Positions 50,105 through 58,009 of a stretch of 64,000 bases of DNA are shown here, piece after piece. Source of the DNA: Caballeronia calidae (GTDB taxonomy: Bacteria > Pseudomonadota > Gammaproteobacteria > Burkholderiales > Burkholderiaceae); the NCBI RefSeq assembly GCF_900044055.2, contig NZ_FCOX02000008.1, positions 1-64,000 on the forward strand. Direction: 5' to 3'. A program made the position numbers and the translations under genes. The notes under the pieces were generated by a model. That model was not told the DNA's origin, made no database searches, and saw nothing but the letters and a program-made list of their open reading frames with translations. Numbering within the stretch: the first letter of the stretch is position 1; the number at the start of each line of letters is the position of its first letter.

Positions 50105-51709
50105 ATGCACGCCGCAACGGCATTCAATCTGGTGCTCGTCTCGCTGATCGCCATCATCGCGCTCGAAGTGCTCGCCAAGCGCCTGCGGCTGCCGCCCGCC
50201 GCCGCGCTGCTCGTCGGCGGTGTCGCGATGGCCTTCGTGCCGGGACTGCCGCCATTCGAACTGAACCCGGAGCTCGTGCTCGTCGTGTTCCTGCCGCCGC
50301 TCCTGATGTACGGCGCGTACTTCTTCGTCTGGGACGATTTCAAGCGCAACCTGAGCGGCATCCTGCTGCTCGCGATCGGCGCGGTGGCGTTCACGACGCT
50401 CGTCGTCGGCGTCGCGGTGCATCTCGTCGTGCCCGCGTTGCCGTGGGCCGCGTGCTTCGCGCTCGGCGCGGTCGTCTCGCCGCCCGACGCCGTCGCCGCG
50501 AAAGCGGTGCTCGAGCGCGTCGCGCTGCCGCGCCGTCTCATGGTGCTGCTCGAAGGCGAAAGCCTGCTCAACGATGCGGCGGGCCTCGTGCTCTTTCGCT
50601 TCGCGCTCGTGGCCGCGATGAGCGGCGTGTTCAGCGCGCCGCGCGCCGTCGCGAGCTTCGCGGGCCTCGCGATCGGCGGCATCGTCGTCGGGATCGTCGC
50701 GGGCTTCATCACGGTGAAGCTGCTGCGCGCGCTGGAGGACGATTACCTCGTCATCACCACGTCGATGCTCGCCTCCTGGGTCAGTTACGTCGCGGGCGAG
50801 GAGCTCGGCGTGTCGAGCGTCATCGCGACCGTCACGTGCGGCATGGTGGTCGGCTGGCATCAGCACGAAGTCTTCACCGCCGCGCAGCGCATGCGCGGCA
50901 CGGCGTTCTGGCAGGTCGTCGTATTCGTGCTGGAGGCGCTCGTGTTCGTGCTGATCGGGCTGTCGCTGCGCGGCATCGCGGTGCGGCTCGGCGGCGTCGG
51001 CGACGCGTTCTCGCTGCTCGGCCCCGCGACGGCCGCGGTGATCGTCGTCGTGATCCTGTCGCGCTTCGTGTGGGTGTTCGGCGTCGAAGCCGTGAAATCG
51101 GTCGCGTGGAGCGTCACCGGCCGCAAGCGCGAACGCGGCGATGAAGCCGCCGTCCCCGACTGGCGCGCGGCGACCGTCGTCAGCTGGGCCGGCATGCGCG
51201 GCGTGGTGACGCTCGCGGTCGCGCTGTCCATCCCCGAGGCGATGCCCGGCCGCGATCTCATCGTGTTCGCGGGTTTCGCGGTGATTCTCGTCACGGTGCT
51301 GCTGCAGGGCGCGACGATCGGCCCGCTGATCGCATGGCTTTCGCTGACGCGCGGCCACGAGCGCTCGTCGCGGCATCTCGCCGAGCCGCAGGCGTGGGCG
51401 CGCATGGAAGCCGCGCAACTGGCCGCGATTCAGCCGCTCGTGCACGACGCCGAAGGCAAGGTGATCCATCCGCGCCTGCTCGAGCAGTACTCGTATCGCG
51501 CGGGGTTGACGAAGCGCTTCGAGGACATGGAGGAATTTCCGACGGACGCGCGGCACGCGCATTACGACGTCGTGCTGGCCGCGATCGCGGCCGGACGCGC
51601 GGAGTTGCTGCGCATGCATCGCGCCGGCGAGATCCACGACGAGCTGTTGCATTCGCTGGAGCACGATCTCGATCTTCAGGAGATCATCGCGCTGCATTCG
51701 CGCGGCTGA
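50105..51709 (+). CDS. Na+/H+ antiporter, CPA1 family
   Basis: A 534-residue monovalent cation:proton antiporter (CPA1, NhaP/YjcE-like) of the inner membrane. Twelve or more hydrophobic helices occupy residues 1-420, with the ion-binding region ALGAVVSPPDAVAAKAVLERV and LLEGESLLNDAAGLVLFRFAL (ND motif). WAGMRGVVTLAVALSIP follows near the end of the membrane part. The last 115 residues form a cytosolic, charged helical tail, probably regulatory. GAGGA precedes the ATG at 50105. It stands alone, divergent from the small membrane protein gene. The NhaR-like regulator at 54.6 kb is not adjacent but might act on it. Confidence 0.92.
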   Translation: MHAATAFNLVLVSLIAIIALEVLAKRLRLPPAAALLVGGVAMAFVPGLPPFELNPELVLVVFLPPLLMYGAYFFVWDDFKRNLSGILLLAIGAVAFTTLVVGVAVHLVVPALPWAACFALGAVVSPPDAVAAKAVLERVALPRRLMVLLEGESLLNDAAGLVLFRFALVAAMSGVFSAPRAVASFAGLAIGGIVVGIVAGFITVKLLRALEDDYLVITTSMLASWVSYVAGEELGVSSVIATVTCGMVVGWHQHEVFTAAQRMRGTAFWQVVVFVLEALVFVLIGLSLRGIAVRLGGVGDAFSLLGPATAAVIVVVILSRFVWVFGVEAVKSVAWSVTGRKRERGDEAAVPDWRAATVVSWAGMRGVVTLAVALSIPEAMPGRDLIVFAGFAVILVTVLLQGATIGPLIAWLSLTRGHERSSRHLAEPQAWARMEAAQLAAIQPLVHDAEGKVIHPRLLEQYSYRAGLTKRFEDMEEFPTDARHAHYDVVLAAIAAGRAELLRMHRAGEIHDELLHSLEHDLDLQEIIALHSRG

Positions 51710-51726
51710 ACCAGGCCGGTCGCGCC

Positions 51727-53166
51727 TCAGCTATCAGCGTCGGCGTCGGCGTCGTACTGCATCCACGCGCTGGCGGTCGCGCTCGCGCGTCCGTTGTTCC
51801 GCAGGCGAACGAGCCACTCGCCCGCCGTCGCGCGGCGCATGCCGCTGCGCGTCGATGTCGGCGCGAGCGCGATCAGGATCATGTGCCCGTTGCCGCGCGC
51901 GCCTCGGCCCAGATGCACGACGGTGCAGATCGCGTCGATGCCGCGCGTGTACGTGCCGATTTCGCCGAGCGTGAGCCACGGGCTCGCGATCCCGCCGGGC
52001 GGCACGATCTGCACGTCGATGCCGGGTGCGCCGCCGTCGCTGGCGAGCCAGATTTCCGCGACACTCGGCGATGAAGCATGCGCACGCACCGGCCACCGCA
52101 ATTCGGCCAGCGCGTGCTCCGCGAGCGTCAGCACGCTGCGGCAGCGCGACAGTTCCGCGTTGCCGGACGGCAGCACGACGGAGCAGGCACCGGTGTCCAT
52201 CAGTTCATCGAGCGCGCCTTCGATGAGCGAGCTGCCGTCTGGCTGCCATGCCGCATTGCCCGCACTCATGCTGACGAGCGCATGGCACGCCGCACCGCCG
52301 ATGTCCTGCGCGCGTTGCACGATATAGCGCACGGCATCGAGCATGGTGGCGTCGGGCGAAGGGCCGAACACGTCGCGCATCGTGCGGCTGCGCTTTTTGA
52401 TCTGCACGCCGATCATCGGCAAGGGCGCGTCCAGGTCGTCGCCATGTTGCGGCGTGGGAGACGGATAGTCAAAGGGATACACGCGCGCGCCGCCGGCCGC
52501 CTGCGACGCTTCGGCCGACCGACGCGCGTCGTGCACAAGCGCGTCCATCTGATGTTTGAACAGCTCGCTTCCATAGCCGAGACCGGCAGCGGAATCGGTT
52601 GCATCGTTCTGGTTCCAGAAGCATTCAAAGCGTGTGCGCGCCGCGGATTCGACTTCGGAAAATCGCGGATGCGCGAACGCGAGATCCTCGTCGATCACGC
52701 CGACGATCGCGTTGCCGGGCTCCGCGCGCATCGGCGCGGGCGCGAGCGGCAGCGGGTTCACGGGAGCATCGGCATGCGGCGCGACCGCCAGGGTTTCCGT
52801 GAAGCGCTCGAACCGGCCCGCGAGATCGGTGCCGAGGCGCGCGTAGAACTCGCACGTGATCTGGGCGGTGCAGAAGCGCGTCGCATCGAGCGCGGGCGGC
52901 GGATTGCGATACAGCGCGGGCATCCGGATCCAGTCGTGCCATCCGTTGCGCTCGATCGTCTGCGCGAATTGTCTGGCGGTCTCGCCGCCCGGCTTCATCT
53001 CGATCGCGATCGGAATGCGGCCGCGCGGCATGCCGCCCAGATCGCGATAGTGCGTCGCGTTGGCCCACACGCTATACGGATCGACCCGTGTGACGGAAGC
53101 GAGCGCTTGCGGCGCGATGGGTCCGAAGCCGTCGCTCGCCGTGCGGATCTCCCAGTGCGGGCTCAT
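51727..53166 (-). CDS. Subtilase-like protein lacking catalytic serine motif
   Basis: A 479-residue protein with the outline of an S8 subtilisin-like domain. The strand with the catalytic Asp is NAIVGVIDEDLAFAHPRF (Asp159). HGDDLDAPLPMIGV (His241) sits where HGTH would be, and HALVSMSAGN and SVVLPSGNAELSRC match the substrate-binding strands. The GTSxAxP motif carrying the catalytic Ser is not present, and the C-terminal third is a beta domain (EWLVRLRNNGRAS). So it is probably not a working protease. No signal peptide is seen. Function is unknown. It is isolated, convergent with the antiporter gene. Confidence 0.7.
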   Translation of the reverse strand: MSPHWEIRTASDGFGPIAPQALASVTRVDPYSVWANATHYRDLGGMPRGRIPIAIEMKPGGETARQFAQTIERNGWHDWIRMPALYRNPPPALDATRFCTAQITCEFYARLGTDLAGRFERFTETLAVAPHADAPVNPLPLAPAPMRAEPGNAIVGVIDEDLAFAHPRFSEVESAARTRFECFWNQNDATDSAAGLGYGSELFKHQMDALVHDARRSAEASQAAGGARVYPFDYPSPTPQHGDDLDAPLPMIGVQIKKRSRTMRDVFGPSPDATMLDAVRYIVQRAQDIGGAACHALVSMSAGNAAWQPDGSSLIEGALDELMDTGACSVVLPSGNAELSRCRSVLTLAEHALAELRWPVRAHASSPSVAEIWLASDGGAPGIDVQIVPPGGIASPWLTLGEIGTYTRGIDAICTVVHLGRGARGNGHMILIALAPTSTRSGMRRATAGEWLVRLRNNGRASATASAWMQYDADADADS

Positions 53167-53639
53167 TTTCCCTCCTGTTGCCTGCGTTCCGAGGGAGCGG
53201 GGACCGCGGCCTTTGCGCCTGACCGATCACGCTATTTCCGACGATGATTGATCGGAGCGACTACGGCATGCGCCTTCCTTCATCGTAATATTTCGGGAAC
53301 CGAAACGAATGAGGCGATGGATATTGCATAACGTAGCGACTTGCCGGAGGAGAAGCAAGGCGAATTCCCGCTCTCGCACGGGCGTGGAGCGCGGGGAGGA
53401 CCAGACGGACGAATGGTCATTTCGTATGAGGACGGGGCGGGATTCTTCATGCGCTGTGCGTCGATAGCGCGCGCGGCAGAGGTGTGCGGTCGACGATCGA
53501 CCGACGAAAACGCTCAAATGCTTTCAAGGCAATAACCCGACGTCATCTATTGCCTGCGACTACATTCGGTTCACCGCGCTGATCGCGTGTCTCGCGGGCC
53601 TTGCGTTCGAATCGCGTCGTTTTCATCCGCTGCCTCGAT
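53167..53639. other. Intergenic region, nothing recognised
   Basis: About 470 bases between the subtilase-like gene and terC, both minus strand. It likely contains the promoter of the subtilase-like gene. Short frames exist on both strands but none resembles a protein family. No repeat or RNA structure stands out. Confidence 0.4.
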
Positions 53640-54425
53640 TCATGTTCCCTCACCCGACACGCCATCGAACCGCGCGCGGTCCCGCGCCTCCCCGCTACTC
53701 TTCCTGCGCCGCGCAAGCAAATTCAACCCTTCGACGAACCCCGCAAAGGCCATCGCCGCATAGATATAACCCTTCGGAACGTGCGTGCCGAAACCTTCCG
53801 CGATCAGCGTCATCGCGATGACGAGCAGGAACGAAAGCGCGAGCGTCACGACCGTCGGATTGCGTTCGATGAAGCGCGACAGCGGTTGCGCGGCGAACAG
53901 CATCGTCGCGACCGCGAAGATGACCGCAATGAACATGATCGGCAGATGCTCGGTCATGCCGACCGCGGTGATGATGCTGTCGACGGAAAACACGAGATCG
54001 AGCAGCAGGATCTGGCCGATCGCGGACGACGCCGTGATGCTGCCCACGCTCGATGCGACGCCCGGCGTCTCGTCGGCATCCCTTCTGACGTGATGGTGCA
54101 TCTCCTTGGTCGCCTTCCAGACGAGAAACAGGCCGCCCGCCAGCAGAATGATGTCGCGCCACGAGAACACGTGATCGAACACGGCGAACACCGGCTCGGT
54201 CAGACGCGCGATCCACGCGACGGTGCCGAGCAGCGCGAGCCGCATCACGAGCGCGAGCATGATGCCGATGCGCTGCGTGCGCGCGCGTTGCGCGGCGGGC
54301 AGCTTGTTGCTGAGAATCGAGATGAAGACGAGATTGTCGATGCCGAGCACGACTTCCATCACGATCAGCGTGACGAGCGCCGCCCAGACGGCGGGATCGG
54401 CTGCAAGCGAAAGTAGATATTCCAT
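53640..54425 (-). CDS. TerC-family integral membrane protein
   Basis: A 261-residue TerC/YoaE-type membrane protein with about seven helices. Signature: [24 protein letters not shown] and the paired [18 protein letters not shown], in which acidic residues within membrane helices are thought to bind metal. Helices continue through [21 protein letters not shown] and [17 protein letters not shown]. Family members are linked to metal efflux and metalation of exported enzymes. It is divergent from the NhaR-like gene with a conserved palindrome between them (54511-54527). Confidence 0.9.
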   Translation of the reverse strand: MEYLLSLAADPAVWAALVTLIVMEVVLGIDNLVFISILSNKLPAAQRARTQRIGIMLALVMRLALLGTVAWIARLTEPVFAVFDHVFSWRDIILLAGGLFLVWKATKEMHHHVRRDADETPGVASSVGSITASSAIGQILLLDLVFSVDSIITAVGMTEHLPIMFIAVIFAVATMLFAAQPLSRFIERNPTVVTLALSFLLVIAMTLIAEGFGTHVPKGYIYAAMAFAGFVEGLNLLARRRKSSGEARDRARFDGVSGEGT

Positions 54426-54510
54426 GGGGGACGCGTTCGATTGGCCGTGAGTATCGCGTCATGATCGGCGCATCGGGCACTCGTAAAAATCAGCGATAAT
54501 CGAAAGCAAA

Positions 54511-54527
54511 CTTCGGTTTTTTCGAAG
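54511..54527. promoter_or_regulatory. Palindrome CTTCG-N7-CGAAG, likely NhaR operator 1
   Basis: CTTCGGTTTTTTCGAAG lies 38 bases before the nhaR-like ATG, in the terC/nhaR intergenic region. A copy with a single base difference lies just after the nhaR stop (55448-55464). The T-rich centre and dyad arms fit a LysR-type site, so autoregulation is likely. Confidence 0.6.
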
Positions 54528-54565
54528 GATCAGCCGAACCGGCGAAACAGCGAGGACAGGCGCGC

Positions 54566-55447
54566 ATGCTGAACTATCGTCATCTGCACTACTTCTGGGT
54601 CGTCGTGAAGGAAGGCGGTTTCGCGCGCGCGGCGGAACGGCTCGACATGGCCGTGCAGACCATCAGCGCACAGGTGCGCGAGCTGGAGAAATCGCTCGGC
54701 CATCAGTTGCTCAAGCCCGCTGGACGCGGCATCACGATGACCGAAGCGGGACAGGCCGCCTTTGCGCGCGCCGAGGAAATCTTTCAGATCGGCCAGCTGA
54801 TCCAGGACGAAGTGCGCGAAGCGGCGAGCGGCACGCTCGCGCGTCTCGCCGTCGGTCTCTCGGATGGCATCTCCAAGCTCGCGGCGCATGCGCTGCTCGC
54901 GCCGGTGCTCGGCAATCCGTCGCTGCGTCTGCTCTGCCATGAAGGCGAGACCGACGAACTGCTCGGCGAGCTCGCGCTGCATCGGCTCGATCTCGTGCTC
55001 GCGAGCCATGCGGCGCCGCACAACCAGAATCTGCGCCTGACGAGCGAGCGGCTGGTCGCATCGCCCGTCGACTGGTACGGGCCCGCTTCGCTCGTGCGCA
55101 AGAGCGCCGTCGATCAGTTCCCGCAGTGTCTCGCCGCGCTGCCGATTCTGCTGCCGACCGGCCATTCGTCGCTGCGCGCCCGGCTCGACCGCTGGCTGGA
55201 GGCGCAGGGCATCGCGGCGCGCATCGTCGGCGAATTCGAGGACAGCGCGCTGATGGCCGTGTTCGGTGCGCGCGGGCTCGGCGTGTTTCCGCTCGCGGAA
55301 TTCGGCGCCGGCGATGCGCCGCTGTTGCGCGGCCTGCGCCGGCTCGGCCGTTCACCGGATGTGAAAGAGGAAGTGCACGCCATCGTGTCGCGGCGCGGTC
55401 GGCATCATCCGTTGACGCAACACGTACTCGCGAGTGCCGCGCCATAG
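54566..55447 (+). CDS. nhaR: LysR-family regulator, NhaR-like
   Basis: A 293-residue LysR regulator close to NhaR, the sodium-responsive activator of nhaA in enterobacteria. The N-terminus is NhaR-typical: LNYRHLHYFWVVVKEGGFARAAERLDMAVQTISAQVRELEKSLG, then the GHQLLKPAGRGITMTEAG strand. The effector domain contains LAVGLSDGISKLAAHALLAPVL and a C-terminal PLTQHVLA. Flanking palindromes at 54511 and 55448 are probable binding sites, so it would control itself and the RaiA/HPF-like gene downstream, and perhaps terC. An nhaA gene is not adjacent. Confidence 0.85.
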   Translation: MLNYRHLHYFWVVVKEGGFARAAERLDMAVQTISAQVRELEKSLGHQLLKPAGRGITMTEAGQAAFARAEEIFQIGQLIQDEVREAASGTLARLAVGLSDGISKLAAHALLAPVLGNPSLRLLCHEGETDELLGELALHRLDLVLASHAAPHNQNLRLTSERLVASPVDWYGPASLVRKSAVDQFPQCLAALPILLPTGHSSLRARLDRWLEAQGIAARIVGEFEDSALMAVFGARGLGVFPLAEFGAGDAPLLRGLRRLGRSPDVKEEVHAIVSRRGRHHPLTQHVLASAAP

Positions 55448-55464
55448 CTTCGGTTTTTACGAAG
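55448..55464. promoter_or_regulatory. Palindrome CTTCG-N7-CGAAG, likely NhaR operator 2
   Basis: CTTCGGTTTTTACGAAG starts at the nhaR stop codon and is 77 bases upstream of the RaiA/HPF-like ATG. It matches operator 1 at 16 of 17 positions. A related T-rich dyad (CTGCTTTTTCGCAG, 55482-55495) follows closely and could be the second half of a LysR-type double site. Confidence 0.6.
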
Positions 55465-55541
55465 TTCGTGTCTCGTTGGTTCTGCTTTTTCGCAGTGGGC
55501 GGACGCCTTACGCTGACTCCATGTTCAACGAGGAGGCGTCA

Positions 55542-55964
55542 ATGAAAGTCCTGTTCAAGTCCCGCGACCCCGAAGCCATTGCGATGCACGAGCTGGCGCA
55601 GGTGCGCAGCGAATTCGTCTTTCGCCGCCTCGCGTGGCTCATCTCGAAGGCGACCGTGAGCCTGTCCGACATCAACGGGCCGCGTGGCGGCGTCGACAAG
55701 CGCTGTCAGGTCGAGGTGCAGGTGAACCGGGAGAACAAGGTCGTGGCGACCTCGATCGCGCGCGACTGGCGCGGCGCCATCGACCTCGCGCTCGCCCGCG
55801 CCGTGCGCACGCTGGTGCGTCGCCGTCAGAACGTCAAGCCGACGCGCCGGGTCCGCGCGCGCGGCCTTGCGTGGCAGCTCGCGCCCGAGCCCGAGCCGGC
55901 GCTGCAGGCGGCGGTTGCGCCGCGCGTGCGGATGCTGCGACGGCTCGCGAGCCACGGCGCGTAA
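55542..55964 (+). CDS. RaiA/HPF-like ribosome-associated protein
   Basis: A 140-residue protein resembling ribosome hibernation factors: KVLFKSRDPEAIAMHELAQVR, then FRRLAWLISKATVSLSDINGPRGGVDKRCQVEVQV, and DWRGAIDLALARAVRTLVRRR. That is the beta-alpha-beta-beta-beta-alpha order of RaiA/HPF, and the last helix is basic as expected for rRNA contact. The C-terminal 45 residues are an added Arg/Pro/Ala tail. GAGGAGG precedes the ATG at 55542. The NhaR-type palindrome upstream suggests control by sodium or alkaline stress. Confidence 0.82.
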   Translation: MKVLFKSRDPEAIAMHELAQVRSEFVFRRLAWLISKATVSLSDINGPRGGVDKRCQVEVQVNRENKVVATSIARDWRGAIDLALARAVRTLVRRRQNVKPTRRVRARGLAWQLAPEPEPALQAAVAPRVRMLRRLASHGA

Positions 55965-55988
55965 GCAGGCGGGCGCAGGACCCGTTCC

Positions 55989-56399
55989 CTAGAACGATGC
56001 GCACGCGCGCTGCCTGAGCCGCATCGTCGATTCCTGCTCGAAGCGCGTCCGATAGCGCTCGCGAATGTCCCCGATGGCGCGGTCGCTGGCTTCGTCATCG
56101 GGATGCGCGACTTGCAGCACATACGATGCCTCGCGCACGACCGAGCCGTCGGCGGCGCGCCACTGCCCGCTCGCCCGCCACACGCTGAAGCCTTGTGGAA
56201 AACGCGGCGTGACTTCGACGCGAAGGAAATCGTCCCATTCCGTCTGCGTCACGTCGCCCTTCGCGCGTCCCGTCCCAAAATAGACGACATCGCTCACGAC
56301 GCGCTGCTCGCCCGTCCGACACATCGGTCCGCCCGACGCCGCGCATGCCGATAGCATCGCGAGGAGGAGTCCCATCGAAATCGTTCGATATCCGAACAT
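55989..56399 (-). CDS. DUF3574 lipoprotein
   Basis: A 136-residue predicted lipoprotein: signal ISMGLLLAMLSACAAS with lipobox LSAC, then a DUF3574 domain with VYFGTGRAKGDVTQTEWDDFLRVEVTPRFPQGFSVWRASGQW and the C-terminal helix RAIGDIRERYRTRFEQES. The function of the family is unknown. It is convergent with the RaiA-like gene, 24 bases away. Confidence 0.87.
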   Translation of the reverse strand: MFGYRTISMGLLLAMLSACAASGGPMCRTGEQRVVSDVVYFGTGRAKGDVTQTEWDDFLRVEVTPRFPQGFSVWRASGQWRAADGSVVREASYVLQVAHPDDEASDRAIGDIRERYRTRFEQESTMRLRQRACASF

Positions 56400-56492
56400 A
56401 GCTGCGATGAAATGAGCGAGCGAAGCATGCCCATCGGCACGATGCTCGCGGTGCGTCGCGAGCGCAAGCCGCGCGCTAACCCGTCAACACGA

Positions 56493-56732
56493 TCATCCCG
56501 ACACCGCGATGCGCGGCCCCCGCCCGGCGAGCGCGCCGTCGAGTTCCGCCTTGGCGTATTCGATCGCAAAGCACTCGGCGGCGTGCGCCGTCGGAAATGC
56601 GCGAAAAGGCCCGAGCGCGCGCCGCACGCCGCCGGGCCGCTCGATGAGAAGCGTCGCGACGAACTCGCCGGCCAGATGCCGGACGATGACCGAAATCTCG
56701 CAACCTCGATATTCGACTGGAGTGGAGTCCAT
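56493..56732 (-). CDS. Small conserved-looking protein of unknown function
   Basis: A 79-residue cytosolic protein: VEYRGCEISVIVRHLAGEFVATLLIERPGG, then PFRAFPTAHAAECFAIEYAKAELDG. The pattern is a three-stranded beta sheet followed by a helix, seen in many small Burkholderia proteins with no assigned role. The ATG at 56732 follows GAGGT. Confidence 0.65.
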   Translation of the reverse strand: MDSTPVEYRGCEISVIVRHLAGEFVATLLIERPGGVRRALGPFRAFPTAHAAECFAIEYAKAELDGALAGRGPRIAVSG

Positions 56733-57003
56733 CGCGGACCTCGCTTGCATGAATGGACGGGAGCATGGGGACAATCTACGCAAGGCGCGTCGACTTCGTA
56801 ACCCCGCGTGTGAGTGGCTTCGAACGTACCCCGAACGATTGTCGGTTCCGGCTGCCGCCCAAACGATCCGCAAACGTTTGACATTGCGCAGCGTAGCGTC
56901 CGAAATGAGATCGATTCCGTGCAGGAATTCTTCTGAGCCGTTATTCTCGAACGGACGGCCTTGGCAACGAGTGCCGGAAGTTCCGCAATTCGGGGTCCAC
57001 AGA

Positions 57004-58008
57004 ATGACAGCCACGAAAAAAGAACGGCATTGCAGAACCGCCGCCTGGGTGATCGCCTGCGCCGCGCTCGGCTTCGCGAGCAAGGCGGTTCAGGCTCAGG
57101 AGTTCTCCCTGCTCGGCGGCGCGCTCAAGAGCGGCGGCCAGACCACGTACTCCTGGGAAGCGAACTATCGCGAAGGGCTCGGACGCTATGCCGCCTGGAG
57201 CTTTTCGTGGCTGAACGAAGGCCATGTCCCGGATCATCATCGTGACGGACAAGCCTTGCAGCTCTGGGGACGCCTGCCGCTCCGGGGCGACCGGCTGGAA
57301 CTGTCGGCGGGCGCGGGGCCGTATCGGTATTTCGACACCAGCCAGGCGCAGGCCGGCGGCGACTATTCGAACACGCACGGCTGGGGCGCCATGTTCACGC
57401 TGCGTGCGGCGTATTACTTCGATAACCGATGGATCGCCCAGATGAAGCTGAACCGCGTGCAGGCCTTCGGCGGCCCCGACACGACCGCCCTTCTCTTCGG
57501 CGTGGGCTATCAGCTCGACGCGCCCGAGGGCCCCGGACCGCGCGCGCGCCCCGTGCCGCGCACCACCAACGTCACCAGCAACGAAGTCACGGTCATGCTC
57601 GGCACGACGATCCTCAACAGTCCCGATTCGGAAACGAATCTGTCCGAGAGCATCGAGTACCGGCGCGGTCTCTGGGAGTACGTCGATTTCACCGCGTCCT
57701 ATCTGCACGAAGGCGGGCACGTGCAGTCGCGCCGTGACGGCCTCGCCGCGCAGATCTGGGCGACGCGCGCGTTCTTCGACGACAAGCTCACCCTCGCCGC
57801 CGGCATCGGCCCGTATCTGTCGATCACGCAAAACGACGACCTGCCGCAGAACCGTACCGGCGACGGCCGCTTCTCCGGTCTCGTATCCGTATCGGCGAGT
57901 TATCGCTTCACGGATCGCTGGCTCGCGCGCGTCACGTGGAACCGCATGATCACGCGCTATGACCGCGATTCGGACATCATCGAGGCGGGATTCGGCGTGC
58001 GGTTCTAG
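57004..58008 (+). CDS. Predicted outer-membrane beta-barrel protein
   Basis: A 334-residue exported protein. The signal peptide ends ...ASKAVQAQEF (cleavage near residue 32). The rest is a run of alternating beta strands with aromatic ends in two similar halves: FSLLGGALKSGGQTTYSWEANY, then EVTVMLGTTILNSPDSETNL in the second half. Each half continues with an EYREGLG/EYRRGLWEY and EGHVPDHHRDGQALQLWG/EGGHVQSRRDGLAAQIWA pair. It ends in IEAGFGVRF, with a terminal Phe as in barrel proteins. The internal duplication suggests two PagP/PagL-sized repeats fused in one barrel. The function is unknown. Confidence 0.8.
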   Translation: MTATKKERHCRTAAWVIACAALGFASKAVQAQEFSLLGGALKSGGQTTYSWEANYREGLGRYAAWSFSWLNEGHVPDHHRDGQALQLWGRLPLRGDRLELSAGAGPYRYFDTSQAQAGGDYSNTHGWGAMFTLRAAYYFDNRWIAQMKLNRVQAFGGPDTTALLFGVGYQLDAPEGPGPRARPVPRTTNVTSNEVTVMLGTTILNSPDSETNLSESIEYRRGLWEYVDFTASYLHEGGHVQSRRDGLAAQIWATRAFFDDKLTLAAGIGPYLSITQNDDLPQNRTGDGRFSGLVSVSASYRFTDRWLARVTWNRMITRYDRDSDIIEAGFGVRF

Positions 58009-58009
58009 G

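Noticed and set aside
49967-51697. Minus-strand 576-codon frame opposite the Na+/H+ antiporter
   Set aside because: Composition dominated by Arg, His, Glu and Asp from reversed hydrophobic codons; no real protein pattern.
53341-53535. Small frame in the intergenic region upstream of the subtilase-like gene
   Set aside because: No ribosome binding site, no family pattern, and antisense alternatives are equally likely.
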